DNA from: JAGQUL01 sp039811765
Lineage (GTDB): Bacteria; Actinomycetota; Thermoleophilia; Gaiellales; SKUG01
Assembly: GCA_039811765.1 (NCBI GenBank)
Contig: JBDHZF010000001.1
Coordinates: forward strand, 7,532-71,531
Length of the DNA stretch: 64,000 nt
Direction: 5' to 3'
The translations under genes were made by a program, and so were the position numbers. Shown one piece after another: positions 1 to 8,766 of this stretch. Each line of letters starts with the position of its first letter. Within the stretch, counting starts at the first letter, position 1. Below the pieces are notes generated by a model that searched no databases, was not told the DNA's origin, and saw only the letters and a program-made list of their open reading frames with translations.

Positions 1-336
<336 letters not shown>

Positions 337-339
337 CGC

Positions 340-1155
340 TTGTTCCTGCCGCTGCGTGATGCACTGCGGATCCGGCGCGTGCCGATCGTCACGATCGCGC
401 TCGTCGCGCTCAACGTGCTGATTTGGCTGCTCGGGCTGTTTCCAGCCGATCGCCAGGTCGAAGGATCGACCCGGACCATTTCGCGGCACGACGTGTGGCA
501 GGTCGAGTACGGCGCGATCCCCTGCGAGATCAGCGGCAACTGCGCGAACCAGGACGCCGTGGTGGTGGTGGACGGCGGCATGCTCGACCCTCGCCCGCTC
601 AGGCTCGCGGCCGAGGTGGACCAGCACGCGCCCGCGCTCACGCTCGTGACGAGCATGTTCCTGCATGGCGGTTGGCTGCACCTGATCTTCAACATGTTGT
701 TCTTGTGGGTGTACGGCCGGGTCGTGGAAGACGCGATGCACCCGCTGTCGTTCCTCGGGTTCTACCTCGCCGCGGGAATGATCGCGGGCATCGCCCAAGT
801 CGCGGTGGCGCCATCGGCGACCGAACCCACGATCGGCGCGAGCGGCGCGATCGCTGCCGTCATCGGCGCGTACGTGGTGTTGTATCCGCGGGCGCGGATC
901 CTCACCATGGTGATACCGCCGATATTCCTGTGGCTCCCTGCGTGGGCGGTCGCGGGCGGCTGGGCCCTGTTGCAGTTCGTCGGAACGTGGCGTAGCGTCT
1001 TCACCCCTGCCGCGCTGGTGGGCAGCGTCGCCTACATGTCGCACGTGGTGGGACTGCTGGTGGGAATCGCGGCGGTTGGATTCCTCGCGGACCGACGCAA
1101 CCCGGACTACCCCGCGATGCTCGCCGAGCGCGACGGCGACGTCAGGAGAGCTTGA
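340..1155 (+). CDS. Rhomboid family intramembrane serine protease
   Basis: This 271-residue protein has about six or seven hydrophobic segments. The first lies near residues 13-35, followed by a polar extracytoplasmic stretch of about 60 residues. The rhomboid core is recognisable: 'HGGWLHLIFNM' in TM2, the catalytic Ser in 'GASGAIAA', and the partner His in 'SHVVGLLVG' (usually AHxxGFxxG). Rhomboids cut membrane-anchored substrates inside the lipid bilayer. The TTG at 340 is the first in-frame start, 3 nt after the upstream stop, and no strong Shine-Dalgarno is visible. The 3' end overlaps the convergent gene at 1142 by 14 bp. The family assignment is secure; the substrate is unknown. Confidence 0.85.
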   Translation: MFLPLRDALRIRRVPIVTIALVALNVLIWLLGLFPADRQVEGSTRTISRHDVWQVEYGAIPCEISGNCANQDAVVVVDGGMLDPRPLRLAAEVDQHAPALTLVTSMFLHGGWLHLIFNMLFLWVYGRVVEDAMHPLSFLGFYLAAGMIAGIAQVAVAPSATEPTIGASGAIAAVIGAYVVLYPRARILTMVIPPIFLWLPAWAVAGGWALLQFVGTWRSVFTPAALVGSVAYMSHVVGLLVGIAAVGFLADRRNPDYPAMLAERDGDVRRA

Positions 1156-2017
1156 GTCCGCTGATCGACCAGCCGGCGTTCTTTCGACGACGCTCCATCG
1201 GCAGCGTCGCAGGGTCGCCGCCCGTGCCGGTCTCGTGAACGCTCGCGCGGCCCGCTCCGAGATCGAGCTTCACCGTGAACTCGTACCACGCGATATCCCA
1301 CGACAGCGTCACCCGCACGCGTCGCGGAATGCCAGGCCCCTCGTCGTGAACGTTGACGATCGGATCGCCGAGCGTGCGCGCGATGCGGGCCATGCGTTCG
1401 AGATCGCGGGACTGGTTGAACGCCGCGAGCGCGTGACCGCTCATCCGCATCGGGCTGCACTCGTCGATGCGCGCACGCTGCAGCATCTCGATCCGTCGAT
1501 CCCGATCGGCCACCTCGCCGCGCAGTTCACGAAGCTGCGTCTGCTGACGTTCGGCGATCCGCTGCTCCTCGGCTCGGCGCGCGGGGTGCAGCTCGCGCCG
1601 CATATGCTCCAGCTCGAGTTCCTGACGTCGGATTCGGTCGTGCAACGCCCGCGTGGCCGAATCCTCGGACGGCGCGGATCGAGCGTCGAGCCCAATCGCG
1701 CGTTCGAGGATCGCCGCCTGTGGCGCGAGCAACGCTGGCTGCGGCTCCGGCGCAAGCGCGAGCGGCGTGGACGGTCCGTCGCCGCTGCGCACGTGCTCCA
1801 CGCGCAGGCGCGCGCTGCCCCGCCTGCGAATCGGATCGCCAGCGTGCGTCCAACCGCGCGCCATCGCGCTCTCGCGACACAACCCGCACACGGGCGCGCA
1901 GCGATCGCTGCGCGGGTCGAGGAACGGCGTGAGCGGCTCGCCAACGAGCACGCTTCGACGGCAGATCGCGCAGTCCGTGGCGGTTCGCGAAATCGTTGCG
2001 CGCGACTCGTCCGACAT
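1142..2017 (-). CDS. Hypothetical zinc-ribbon/coiled-coil protein
   Basis: I do not recognise a named family for this 291-residue protein. The N-terminus carries CxxC at residues 16-19 and CxxxCxxC at 40-47, a layout typical of a small zinc-binding knuckle. A linker follows, then an Arg/Glu-rich stretch (roughly residues 125-175) that looks like a long charged helix or coiled coil. The last 100 residues form a mixed domain containing 'ERMARIARTLGDPIVNVHDE' and an 'AWYEFTVKLD' strand. The ATG at 2017 is preceded by a purine-rich GGAAGGGGGA Shine-Dalgarno, so longer upstream extensions of this frame, which run into the divergent transporter, are rejected. No membrane segment or signal peptide is visible. 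Confidence 0.7.
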   Translation of the reverse strand: MSDESRATISRTATDCAICRRSVLVGEPLTPFLDPRSDRCAPVCGLCRESAMARGWTHAGDPIRRRGSARLRVEHVRSGDGPSTPLALAPEPQPALLAPQAAILERAIGLDARSAPSEDSATRALHDRIRRQELELEHMRRELHPARRAEEQRIAERQQTQLRELRGEVADRDRRIEMLQRARIDECSPMRMSGHALAAFNQSRDLERMARIARTLGDPIVNVHDEGPGIPRRVRVTLSWDIAWYEFTVKLDLGAGRASVHETGTGGDPATLPMERRRKNAGWSISGLKLS

Positions 2018-2152
2018 GTGGTGGATCCCCCTTCCTTTGCGTGCTCGGCAACCTCGTCGCGGTCGCAGCTGCGACCGTCGTGAGGATCGTATCCGGGCCG
2101 ATGAATCGATGCGGCAGTTGCCGAATCCTCGCCACAGCTGGCGGGTGGTGGC

Positions 2153-4135
2153 ATGATTCCGCCGATGGAAGACGCGCCGCCAGCAAGCACGCCGCCGCAC
2201 GAGGCGAAGCCGCGACGATCGCGATTCGTGCGCTGGCTGGTCGGCCAGACCGACGTCGTCGAGGGTCCGGTGGCGTCCACGCATGCTGCGGACCAGCACC
2301 CATGGTGGATGGTGCTCGCGCTCACCGGCGTCGACTATTTCTCCACGCTCGGGTACCTGCCGGGCATCGCGCTCGTCACAGCGGGCGTGCTCGCGCCGTT
2401 CGCGACGACCCTCGTCGTGCTGCTCACCCTGTTCGGCGTGCTTCCCGTGTATCGCCGCGTGGCCGCTGCAAGCCCCGACGGGCAAGGCTCGGTCGCGATG
2501 ATCGAGAAACTGCTCGGCTTCTGGCGTGGCAAGCTCGTTGTGCTCACGCTGCTTGGTTTCGTGGTGACCGCGTGGCTGTTCACGATCACCGTATCCGCGT
2601 CCGACGCGACCGCGCACATCGTCGAGAACCCGGTCGCGCCCTCGTTCGTGCACGGTCACCCAGTTTGGGTGACGGTTGCCCTGCTGCTCGTGCTCGGCGG
2701 CGTGTTCCTGCGCGGGTTCAAGGAGGTGATCGGCGTCGCGCTGACGGTCGTGGTCGCGTACCTCGCGTTGACTGCCGTGGTCGCCGTGGTGGGTCTGCAC
2801 GAAGCGTTCACCGACGGCGTGGCCATGGGCAATTGGTGGGATCTGGTGCTCGACGAAGCCTCGAACCCGATTGGCGTGCTGGTCGCGTCGCTCGTCGTGT
2901 TCCCGCAGCTCGCGCTTGGACTATCGGGATTCGAGACAGGCGTGAGCCTGATGCCGCACGTGGCCGCCGAGCATCCGGAAGATCCGGCGCGGCACATGGC
3001 CCTTCGCGTTCGCAACACGCGACGACTGCTCGTGACCGCGGCGACCGTGATGTGCGTCTACTTGATCAGCACCGCGATCGTGACCGCGCTCTACGTTCCC
3101 GAGAAACTCGTGCAGGACGACGGCGAAGCCGCAGGGCGCGCGCTGTCCTGGTTCGCGCACGAGCACATCGGCAGCACGTTCGGCTCGATCTACGACGTCT
3201 CCACGATCACGATCCTGTGGTTCGCGGGAGCGTCCGCGATGGCTGGCCTGCTGAACATCGTGCCGCGCTTCTTGCCTCGCTACGGCATGGCGCCGGAGTG
3301 GGCGACGCTCGTTCGACCGTTGGTGCTCGTCTACACGGGCCTGGCGATCATGTTGACGATCTGGTTCGACGCCAGCGTGGAACTCCAAGCCGGCGCATAT
3401 GCCACCGGCGTGCTCGCGATGATGATCTCCGCGGCGTTCGCCGTGTCGTTGTCGGCATGGCGAAGCGGCCAACGCGGCGCTGGAATCGGATTCGGCGCGG
3501 TCACCGTCGCCTTGTCGTACGCGCTCGTGGCCAACGAGCTGCAACGACCCGACGGCATCGTGATCTCGCTGTGGTTCGTGGTTGCGATCGTCGTGGTGTC
3601 GTTCACGTCGCGCATCTGGCGCACGACCGAGTTGCGCACGTCGCGCATCGAGCTGGACGACGCGGCGAAGCTGTTCGTGATGCAAGCGGCCGAAGCGGGC
3701 GGCTTGCACCTGCTCGCGCACCGACCTCGCGACGGCAACGCTCGAACCGAGTACGCGCGCAAGCAGCGCGAGCAGCGCGAGGACAATCGCATCCCTCGCG
3801 GGCGCCAGCTGATCTTCCTGGAGATCACGAAGGGCGACCCGTCGGAATTCGAGGGCGTGCTCGAGGTGAGCGGGCATGACGTGGGCGGCTTCCGAGTGTT
3901 GCGCGCCACGAGTCCCGTGGTGCCCAACTCGATCGCGGCGCTGCTGCTGCACCTGCGCGATCTCACCGGCAAGCGTCCGCACTGCTACTTCGGGTGGTCG
4001 GAAGTGCATCCAGTGCGCTACATGATGCGCTACATCTTGTTCGGCGAGGGCGACACCGCGCCGCTGTGTCGCGAGGTGCTGCGCGCGGCCGAACCAGACC
4101 CCGACCGGCGCCCGTCGATCCACGTGGCTGGTTGA
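2153..4135 (+). CDS. APC-superfamily amino acid permease with C-terminal soluble domain
   Basis: This 660-residue protein has about twelve hydrophobic segments between residues 45 and 490. The first, 'TGVDYFSTLGYLPGIAL', matches the unwound TM1 region of the APC amino acid/polyamine transporter superfamily; it is followed by 'FGVLPVYRRVAAASPDGQGS'. The 'LGLSGFETGVSLMPHVAA' segment and the later 'SIYDVSTITILWFAGASAM' segment also fit this family. The last 160 residues (from about 500) are soluble and probably cytosolic. It is expected to be a secondary transporter driven by ions or protons; the substrate is unknown. ATG 2153 is used, and ATG 2165 (MEDAPP) is an equally plausible start. It is divergent from the zinc-ribbon gene and ends 9 nt from a convergent operon. 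Confidence 0.8.
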   Translation: MIPPMEDAPPASTPPHEAKPRRSRFVRWLVGQTDVVEGPVASTHAADQHPWWMVLALTGVDYFSTLGYLPGIALVTAGVLAPFATTLVVLLTLFGVLPVYRRVAAASPDGQGSVAMIEKLLGFWRGKLVVLTLLGFVVTAWLFTITVSASDATAHIVENPVAPSFVHGHPVWVTVALLLVLGGVFLRGFKEVIGVALTVVVAYLALTAVVAVVGLHEAFTDGVAMGNWWDLVLDEASNPIGVLVASLVVFPQLALGLSGFETGVSLMPHVAAEHPEDPARHMALRVRNTRRLLVTAATVMCVYLISTAIVTALYVPEKLVQDDGEAAGRALSWFAHEHIGSTFGSIYDVSTITILWFAGASAMAGLLNIVPRFLPRYGMAPEWATLVRPLVLVYTGLAIMLTIWFDASVELQAGAYATGVLAMMISAAFAVSLSAWRSGQRGAGIGFGAVTVALSYALVANELQRPDGIVISLWFVVAIVVVSFTSRIWRTTELRTSRIELDDAAKLFVMQAAEAGGLHLLAHRPRDGNARTEYARKQREQREDNRIPRGRQLIFLEITKGDPSEFEGVLEVSGHDVGGFRVLRATSPVVPNSIAALLLHLRDLTGKRPHCYFGWSEVHPVRYMMRYILFGEGDTAPLCREVLRAAEPDPDRRPSIHVAG

Positions 4136-4144
4136 TTCAATCGA

Positions 4145-4447
4145 TCAGCGCGCCGCGACGCGATCCGTGTCGCCGAGCTCGACGCGATCGGGATCGATCG
4201 GCAACTGGGTGGATGCATCCACCGCCATGCCGCCGAGCGCGGTCGCGGCGCGAGCGACGAGCTCGACACGCTGGCGCAGCTCCTCGCTGCTTCGTCCTTC
4301 GTCCACCAGCACCGCGGTCTGCGTGCTCGCCATCGGCATGCGTTGGCGCAAGTACCATCGAACTTGGCCAGGGCGTTGCGCGGTCGTGCCGGCGATGCCG
4401 GTCCACTCGACGCCTTCGGGAAGCAGCACGTACACGGGATGAGCCAT
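4145..4447 (-). CDS. Conserved hypothetical protein in zincin operon
   Basis: This 100-residue protein has no family I can name. It starts with 'MAHPVYVLLPEGVEW', continues with a basic stretch around 'RWYLRQRM', and contains an amphipathic helix ('SSEELRQRVELVARAATAL'). No Cys cluster, signal peptide or membrane segment is visible. It lies 29 nt downstream of the zincin gene on the same strand, so co-transcription is likely and a role with that peptidase is possible, though nothing in the sequence proves it. The start was chosen at ATG 4447 because upstream in-frame sequence is only a shadow of the zincin gene. Confidence 0.6.
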   Translation of the reverse strand: MAHPVYVLLPEGVEWTGIAGTTAQRPGQVRWYLRQRMPMASTQTAVLVDEGRSSEELRQRVELVARAATALGGMAVDASTQLPIDPDRVELGDTDRVAAR

Positions 4448-4476
4448 GCAGCCCCTATACCCAGATTCGGGAATCG

Positions 4477-4821
4477 TCAGGCATATCCGAGTTCGCGCAG
4501 GCGCTGCTCGCCGATGCCGAAGTAATGGCCGATCTCGTGCAACACGGTGATGCGGATCTGTTCGCGCAGGCGCGCGGGGTCGCCATTCCCGAAGTCGCGC
4601 ACGATAGGCCGCCAGAACAGCTCGATCGTGCCCGGGGGATCGCCCGCTGACCACGCGCTGCGCCCGGTCAGCGGAACTCCATGGAAGCGTCCGTACAAGT
4701 GGGGTTCGCCGGGAGATTCGTCCTCCACCATGAACTCCACGTTCTCGACCTGCGACCACAAGTCCTCTGGAATTCGTTCGAGCACTTCGCGAACGATGCT
4801 TTGAAACTCATGACGATCCAT
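4477..4821 (-). CDS. Zincin-like metallopeptidase family protein
   Basis: This is a 114-residue protein of the small bacterial 'metallopeptidase family' (zincin_1 type). The decisive motif is 'LHEIGHYFGIGEQRLRELGY' at the C-terminus, an HExxH with the following Gly and Glu typical of the group. The N-terminal half carries 'FQSIVREVLERIPEDL' and 'VENVEFMVED', also usual for the family. Members are cytosolic and have an intact zinc site, but their substrates are not established. The start codon has no Shine-Dalgarno; a TACACT box lies 8 nt upstream of the ATG, so the mRNA is probably leaderless. It is divergent from the RND exporter across an 18-bp palindrome. Confidence 0.88.
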   Translation of the reverse strand: MDRHEFQSIVREVLERIPEDLWSQVENVEFMVEDESPGEPHLYGRFHGVPLTGRSAWSAGDPPGTIELFWRPIVRDFGNGDPARLREQIRITVLHEIGHYFGIGEQRLRELGYA

Positions 4822-4829
4822 GATTGCCC

Positions 4830-4835
4830 AGTGTA
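4830..4835 (-). promoter_or_regulatory. -10 box of a probable leaderless promoter (zincin gene)
   Basis: Read on the minus strand, TACACT is followed by 8 nt and then the ATG at 4821. No Shine-Dalgarno intervenes. The same TANNNT-to-start spacing recurs at seven other genes in the window. Confidence 0.5.
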
Positions 4836-4854
4836 CGTGCTAGCGTGCCGGTTG

Positions 4855-4872
4855 GCGTGCCCGCGGGCACGC
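4855..4872. promoter_or_regulatory. 18-bp perfect palindrome between divergent genes
   Basis: GCGTGCCCGCGGGCACGC is a perfect inverted repeat with no loop. It lies in the 94-bp gap between the zincin operon (minus) and the RND exporter (plus), about 34 nt from the first start codon and 43 nt from the second. The position suits a repressor operator for the exporter, but no regulator gene is adjacent. Confidence 0.45.
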
Positions 4873-4915
4873 ATTCGTACGTTCGCACGCGTTCCCGATC
4901 AGGAGTCACAACCAC

Positions 4916-7900
4916 ATGCGCTCGATTGTCCGCTGGTGCCTCGACCGGCGTTCCGTTGTCATCCTCGCGACCGTGCTCGTGCTTGTCGGCGGCCTCGTGG
5001 GCGCCACGAAGCTGCGCCAGCAGCTGTTCCCGGACTTCGACTTCCCGTTCGCGATCATCACGATGGACGCGCCCGGTTACGACGCGCGCACGCTCGACGA
5101 GCTCGTGGCACAGCCCGTGGATCGCGCGGTGAGCGGCGTCGACAAGGTGGAGAACGTCACCACCGTGGCGTCGGAAGGTCGCCTGCGCATCTACGCCGAG
5201 CTCGACTACGGCACGGATTCTTCGCAGGCTCAGCGCGACATCGAGGACGCGATCGCGGACACGACGCTTCCCGATGGCGTGGCGAGTCCGGAGTTCGCCG
5301 GCGGCTTCCAGGACCAAGCCGTGGTGATGGCCACGATCACCACGGACTCCGAGGATCTCGCGAAGGTCACCGAGCAGGCGAACGACTTGAAGGCGGAGCT
5401 CGAGCAGGTCGACGGCGTGGGCCGCGTGGACCTCGCCGGCGGATCGGACCCGCGAATCCTCGTGGAGCTCAAATCGGCAGCGATTTCGGCTGGTGTCGCT
5501 CCACAGCAGGTAGTCGACGCGATCGCGGCAAGCGGTTCGCGCGCGAACGTGGGGGTGATCGCCACCAAGCAGGGCGGCATGGGCGTGGTGGTGACCGGCT
5601 CCGGGGCCGGAGCCGACTCCGACATGTTGAAGACGCTGCTCGTGCCGAGCGCCGGCAAGACGGTTGGCGAACTCGCGACCGTGCGATCGATCGACGCCGC
5701 CGACGGCGGCTTCGCGGTGGTGAACGGCAAGGCGGCGCTGACGCTGTCGGTCTTCCGCAAGACCGGCTCCGACGAAGTCAGCACCGTCGACGGCACGATC
5801 GACGTGCTGGACAAGACCGACGCGAAGCTCGACGACGCCTCGATCAACGCGCTCTACCAGAGCGCCGACGAGATCCGCGCATCGATCAAGGGCCTCATCG
5901 TGGAGGGCTTGCTTGGCGCGTTGTTTGCGGTGATCGTGATCTTCCTGTTCCTGCGCACGCTGCGCGGCACGCTCGTGGCGGCGATCTCGATCCCCACGAG
6001 CGTGGTCTTCGGCCTGCTCGCGGCGTGGATCCTCGGGCTGTCGCTCAACATCATCACGCTTGCGGGACTCACCATCGCGATCGGGCGCGTGATCGACGAC
6101 GGCATCGTGGTGCTCGAGAACATCCACAAGCACCTCGAGCGCGGCGCGCCTCGCAGGCGCGCGATGATCGACGGCACGGGCGAGGTGGCGGTGGCGATCG
6201 CCTCGAGCACGATCGCCACCGCCGCGGTGTTCCTGCCGATCGGCCTGGTCGGCGGACTGATCAGCGAGATCTTCCTCTCGTTCTCGATCATCGTGACGGT
6301 GGCGCTGCTCGCGTCGCTGCTCGTTGCGGTGACGCTGATCCCGGTGGTGGGCAGCTTCGTGCTCAAGCCCTCGTCCACGCCGCACGATCCTGAGCAGGAT
6401 GCGCTCGCGCGCGCCGTGGTTCCGGCCACGCGCATCGGCATCCGCTGGCGCTGGCCGGTGCTCGGCGTTGCGATCCTGTCGATGGTCGCGGTGTTCGGCG
6501 CCGTGGCTTCGGGCGCGATCCCGACTCAGTTCCTGCCGAGCGAGGGCGCCAGCCAGGTGACCGGCACCGTGCAGCTCGCGCCCGGCACAACCGCCGCCGA
6601 CGCGAAGAACCAGCTCAAGCCGCTCGACGCGAAGATCGGCACGCTCGACGGTGTGAAGGACGTGCAGGTCACGTACGGCATCGACAGCGGCGCGGCGGCG
6701 TTCGACCCGTCGATCAACACCTCCACCGCGGAGTTCTTCATCGTCTTGAAGAAAGGAGCGGACGGCGACAAGATCGAGCGGCAGCTGCGCTCGTGGGGCG
6801 AGCAGCAGTACCCCGACGCGTTCGGCGTGCAGGTGCTCGACAACGGTCCTCCGAGCGGCTCGTTCCAGGTGAACGTGGACGGCGACGACCTCGAGGACAT
6901 CGCCAAGGCCGCCACGCAGGTGCAGGACGTGCTCGAAAAGCACGCCAAGCGATGGGATCTCGTGCAGATCGAGGCGCAGGCAGCGCAATCGGTGCCGCAG
7001 CTCGTGGTGAAGCTCAAGCCGGGTGCGCCTGTGGATCCGGTTGCAGTGCAGGCGGCGCTCAAGGGCACGTCGACTCCCTTGCCTGTGACGCAGGTGGGCG
7101 CCGCCACGCCGATCACGGTGGGCGCGGAGGCGTCGGTCGCCGGCACGCAGGAAGCGCTCGCGAAGCTGCCGGTCGCCACCACGACCGGCGCCGAGGTTCC
7201 GCTCGGCCAAGTCGCGACGTTCGAGACGATTGACAACCCCACCTTCGTCAACCGCGTGGACGGCGTGCTGAGCGGCACGATCACCGCGCGCATGCTCGGC
7301 GACGATACTGCGGGCACGACGGCGGACATCAAGAAGGCGGTCGAAAAGCTCGACCTGCCGAAGGGCGTCACGCTCGACTGGGACCAGGGCGACCAAGCGT
7401 TCGTGCAGGAGATGTTCACGGACATGGGCATAGCGATGCTCGTGGCGATCACGCTCGTGTTCTTCGTGCTCGTGATCTTCTTCGGATCGCTCGCGCATCC
7501 GTTCACGATCCTCGCGCCAATCCTGTTCTCGTTCATCGGCTCGTTCGGCGCGCTGATCGTGACGGGTCGAGCGCTCGGGCTGCCGGCGATGATCGGCCAG
7601 CTGCTGCTGATCGGCATCATCGTCTCCAACTCGATCCTGCTGGTGGACGCGACGTTGCGTGCACGGCGCGAGGGCATGCGGCGCGACGACGCGATCCTGC
7701 ACGCAGCAAAATTGCGAGTGCGCCCGGTGCTGATGACCGCGGCGGCGACGATCGCGGCGCTCACGCCGTTGTCGCTCGGCGTTTCCGGCGAGGGCGGCAT
7801 CATCAGCAAATCGCTCGGAACGGTGGTCATCGGCGGCCTGCTGGTGGCGACGCTGCTGACGCTCGTGATCGTTCCGGCTGTATATCGGATCATGGATCGC

Positions 7901-7936
7901 GACAAGGACATGACGACGGAGGCCACGGACTCATGA
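4916..7936 (+). CDS. RND-superfamily efflux transporter permease (AcrB/SwrC-like)
   Basis: This 1006-residue protein has the standard RND layout: TM1 near residues 12-30, a first large extracytoplasmic loop (about 31-325), a TM2-6 block, a second large loop (about 535-835) and a final TM block. TM4 contains 'GRVIDDGIVVLENI', with the Asp pair that relays protons in HAE-type exporters. TM10 contains 'IIVSNSILLVDATLRAR', the matching family signature. An AGGAG Shine-Dalgarno at 4901-4905 supports ATG 4916. No membrane-fusion or outer-membrane partner is encoded nearby, as expected for a monoderm SwrC-like exporter. The stop codon overlaps the start of the next lipoprotein gene (ATGA), so they form an operon. 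Likely substrates are lipids or amphiphilic drugs; this is inference. Confidence 0.92.
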   Translation: MRSIVRWCLDRRSVVILATVLVLVGGLVGATKLRQQLFPDFDFPFAIITMDAPGYDARTLDELVAQPVDRAVSGVDKVENVTTVASEGRLRIYAELDYGTDSSQAQRDIEDAIADTTLPDGVASPEFAGGFQDQAVVMATITTDSEDLAKVTEQANDLKAELEQVDGVGRVDLAGGSDPRILVELKSAAISAGVAPQQVVDAIAASGSRANVGVIATKQGGMGVVVTGSGAGADSDMLKTLLVPSAGKTVGELATVRSIDAADGGFAVVNGKAALTLSVFRKTGSDEVSTVDGTIDVLDKTDAKLDDASINALYQSADEIRASIKGLIVEGLLGALFAVIVIFLFLRTLRGTLVAAISIPTSVVFGLLAAWILGLSLNIITLAGLTIAIGRVIDDGIVVLENIHKHLERGAPRRRAMIDGTGEVAVAIASSTIATAAVFLPIGLVGGLISEIFLSFSIIVTVALLASLLVAVTLIPVVGSFVLKPSSTPHDPEQDALARAVVPATRIGIRWRWPVLGVAILSMVAVFGAVASGAIPTQFLPSEGASQVTGTVQLAPGTTAADAKNQLKPLDAKIGTLDGVKDVQVTYGIDSGAAAFDPSINTSTAEFFIVLKKGADGDKIERQLRSWGEQQYPDAFGVQVLDNGPPSGSFQVNVDGDDLEDIAKAATQVQDVLEKHAKRWDLVQIEAQAAQSVPQLVVKLKPGAPVDPVAVQAALKGTSTPLPVTQVGAATPITVGAEASVAGTQEALAKLPVATTTGAEVPLGQVATFETIDNPTFVNRVDGVLSGTITARMLGDDTAGTTADIKKAVEKLDLPKGVTLDWDQGDQAFVQEMFTDMGIAMLVAITLVFFVLVIFFGSLAHPFTILAPILFSFIGSFGALIVTGRALGLPAMIGQLLLIGIIVSNSILLVDATLRARREGMRRDDAILHAAKLRVRPVLMTAAATIAALTPLSLGVSGEGGIISKSLGTVVIGGLLVATLLTLVIVPAVYRIMDRDKDMTTEATDS

Positions 7937-8643
7937 CACGCCGGACACGGACGATCACCTGCGCGATGCTGACGCTCGCCTGTGCGTTGACCGCGGCCGG
8001 GTGCGGCGGTGCGTCAAAGGTGAAGCAGGCGACGCCGACCACCGAGCCAACCGAGCCACAGGAAGTGACGAAGCTGACGCCCGACCCCGATCTCACGAAG
8101 GCGGTCGGCGCGAAGACCGTTCGCACGTTCACGAACGCTGGCTGCATGCTCGGAACGCAACCGCTCGAAGAGGCGGTGCACGTGGACTCCGCCGACGAGC
8201 TCGACCACGAGTCGTTCCCGCCCACGAGCGGCCATCACTTCCCCGACTGGGCGCCGTGGGGACTGTACGACGAGCAAGTGCCGGACGGCTACGCAGTGCA
8301 CAACCTCGAGCATGGCGGCGTGGTCGTGTGGTTTGGCAACGGCGTGAGCGACGAGCAGCAAGACGCGGTGGCGGGCCTGCTCGACGACGGCGAGAAGTGG
8401 CTCGTGGCGCCGCGCGACGACCTGGACGGGCTGTTCTCCGCCGTGTGGGGCGCCGGCGTGTACTGCTCCAAACCGGCGCTGGCGAAGCTCGCGCCGGAGC
8501 AGCTCGCGACAGCCCTCGATGGCTGGTACGACGCGATGCATTCCACCGGCTCGCCCGCGGAAAAAGACCTGCCCGCCTACGCCGGCGCGATGAAAGAGCC
8601 CGTGCCGGTAAAGGACATCTCCAAGGAGACGCCGACGTTCTGA
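7933..8643 (+). CDS. DUF3105 family lipoprotein
   Basis: This 236-residue protein has a lipoprotein signal: a basic N-terminus, a hydrophobic segment, then LTAAGC with Cys24 as the lipidation site. The mature part has the DUF3105 hallmarks 'PPTSGHHFPDWAPWGLYDE' and 'VHNLEHGGVVVWF', rich in His and probably metal- or ligand-binding. DUF3105 proteins are extracytoplasmic and of unknown biochemical role. The ATG overlaps the exporter stop codon, so translational coupling to the RND transporter is likely and it may act with it outside the membrane. A GC-rich hairpin follows the stop. Confidence 0.85.
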   Translation: MTRRTRTITCAMLTLACALTAAGCGGASKVKQATPTTEPTEPQEVTKLTPDPDLTKAVGAKTVRTFTNAGCMLGTQPLEEAVHVDSADELDHESFPPTSGHHFPDWAPWGLYDEQVPDGYAVHNLEHGGVVVWFGNGVSDEQQDAVAGLLDDGEKWLVAPRDDLDGLFSAVWGAGVYCSKPALAKLAPEQLATALDGWYDAMHSTGSPAEKDLPAYAGAMKEPVPVKDISKETPTF

Positions 8644-8645
8644 GA

Positions 8646-8663
8646 GCCCGCGCGCGAGCGGGC
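8646..8663 (+). terminator. Hairpin after the RND/DUF3105 operon
   Basis: GCCCGC and GCGGGC flank a 6-nt loop directly after the DUF3105 stop codon. There is no T-run, which is common for actinobacterial terminators. Confidence 0.45.
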
Positions 8664-8766
8664 AATTCGGTGCGTTCGTATCGTTTTCCATTGCGCACGT
8701 GCCGAGTTGCTCGCGGGGCGCACGATCCCCATTTTTCCATCGGCGTGGCGTGGGTATGGACGCTGC

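Noticed and set aside
1142..2800. Long form of the zinc-ribbon gene extending to 2800
   Set aside because: The extension lies over the APC transporter and is Arg/His-rich; the ATG at 2017 has a good Shine-Dalgarno and begins the Cys motif region.
4808..7702. 964-residue antisense frame over the RND exporter
   Set aside because: His/Arg/Asp-rich low-complexity product typical of an antisense shadow; the RND frame has full family motifs.
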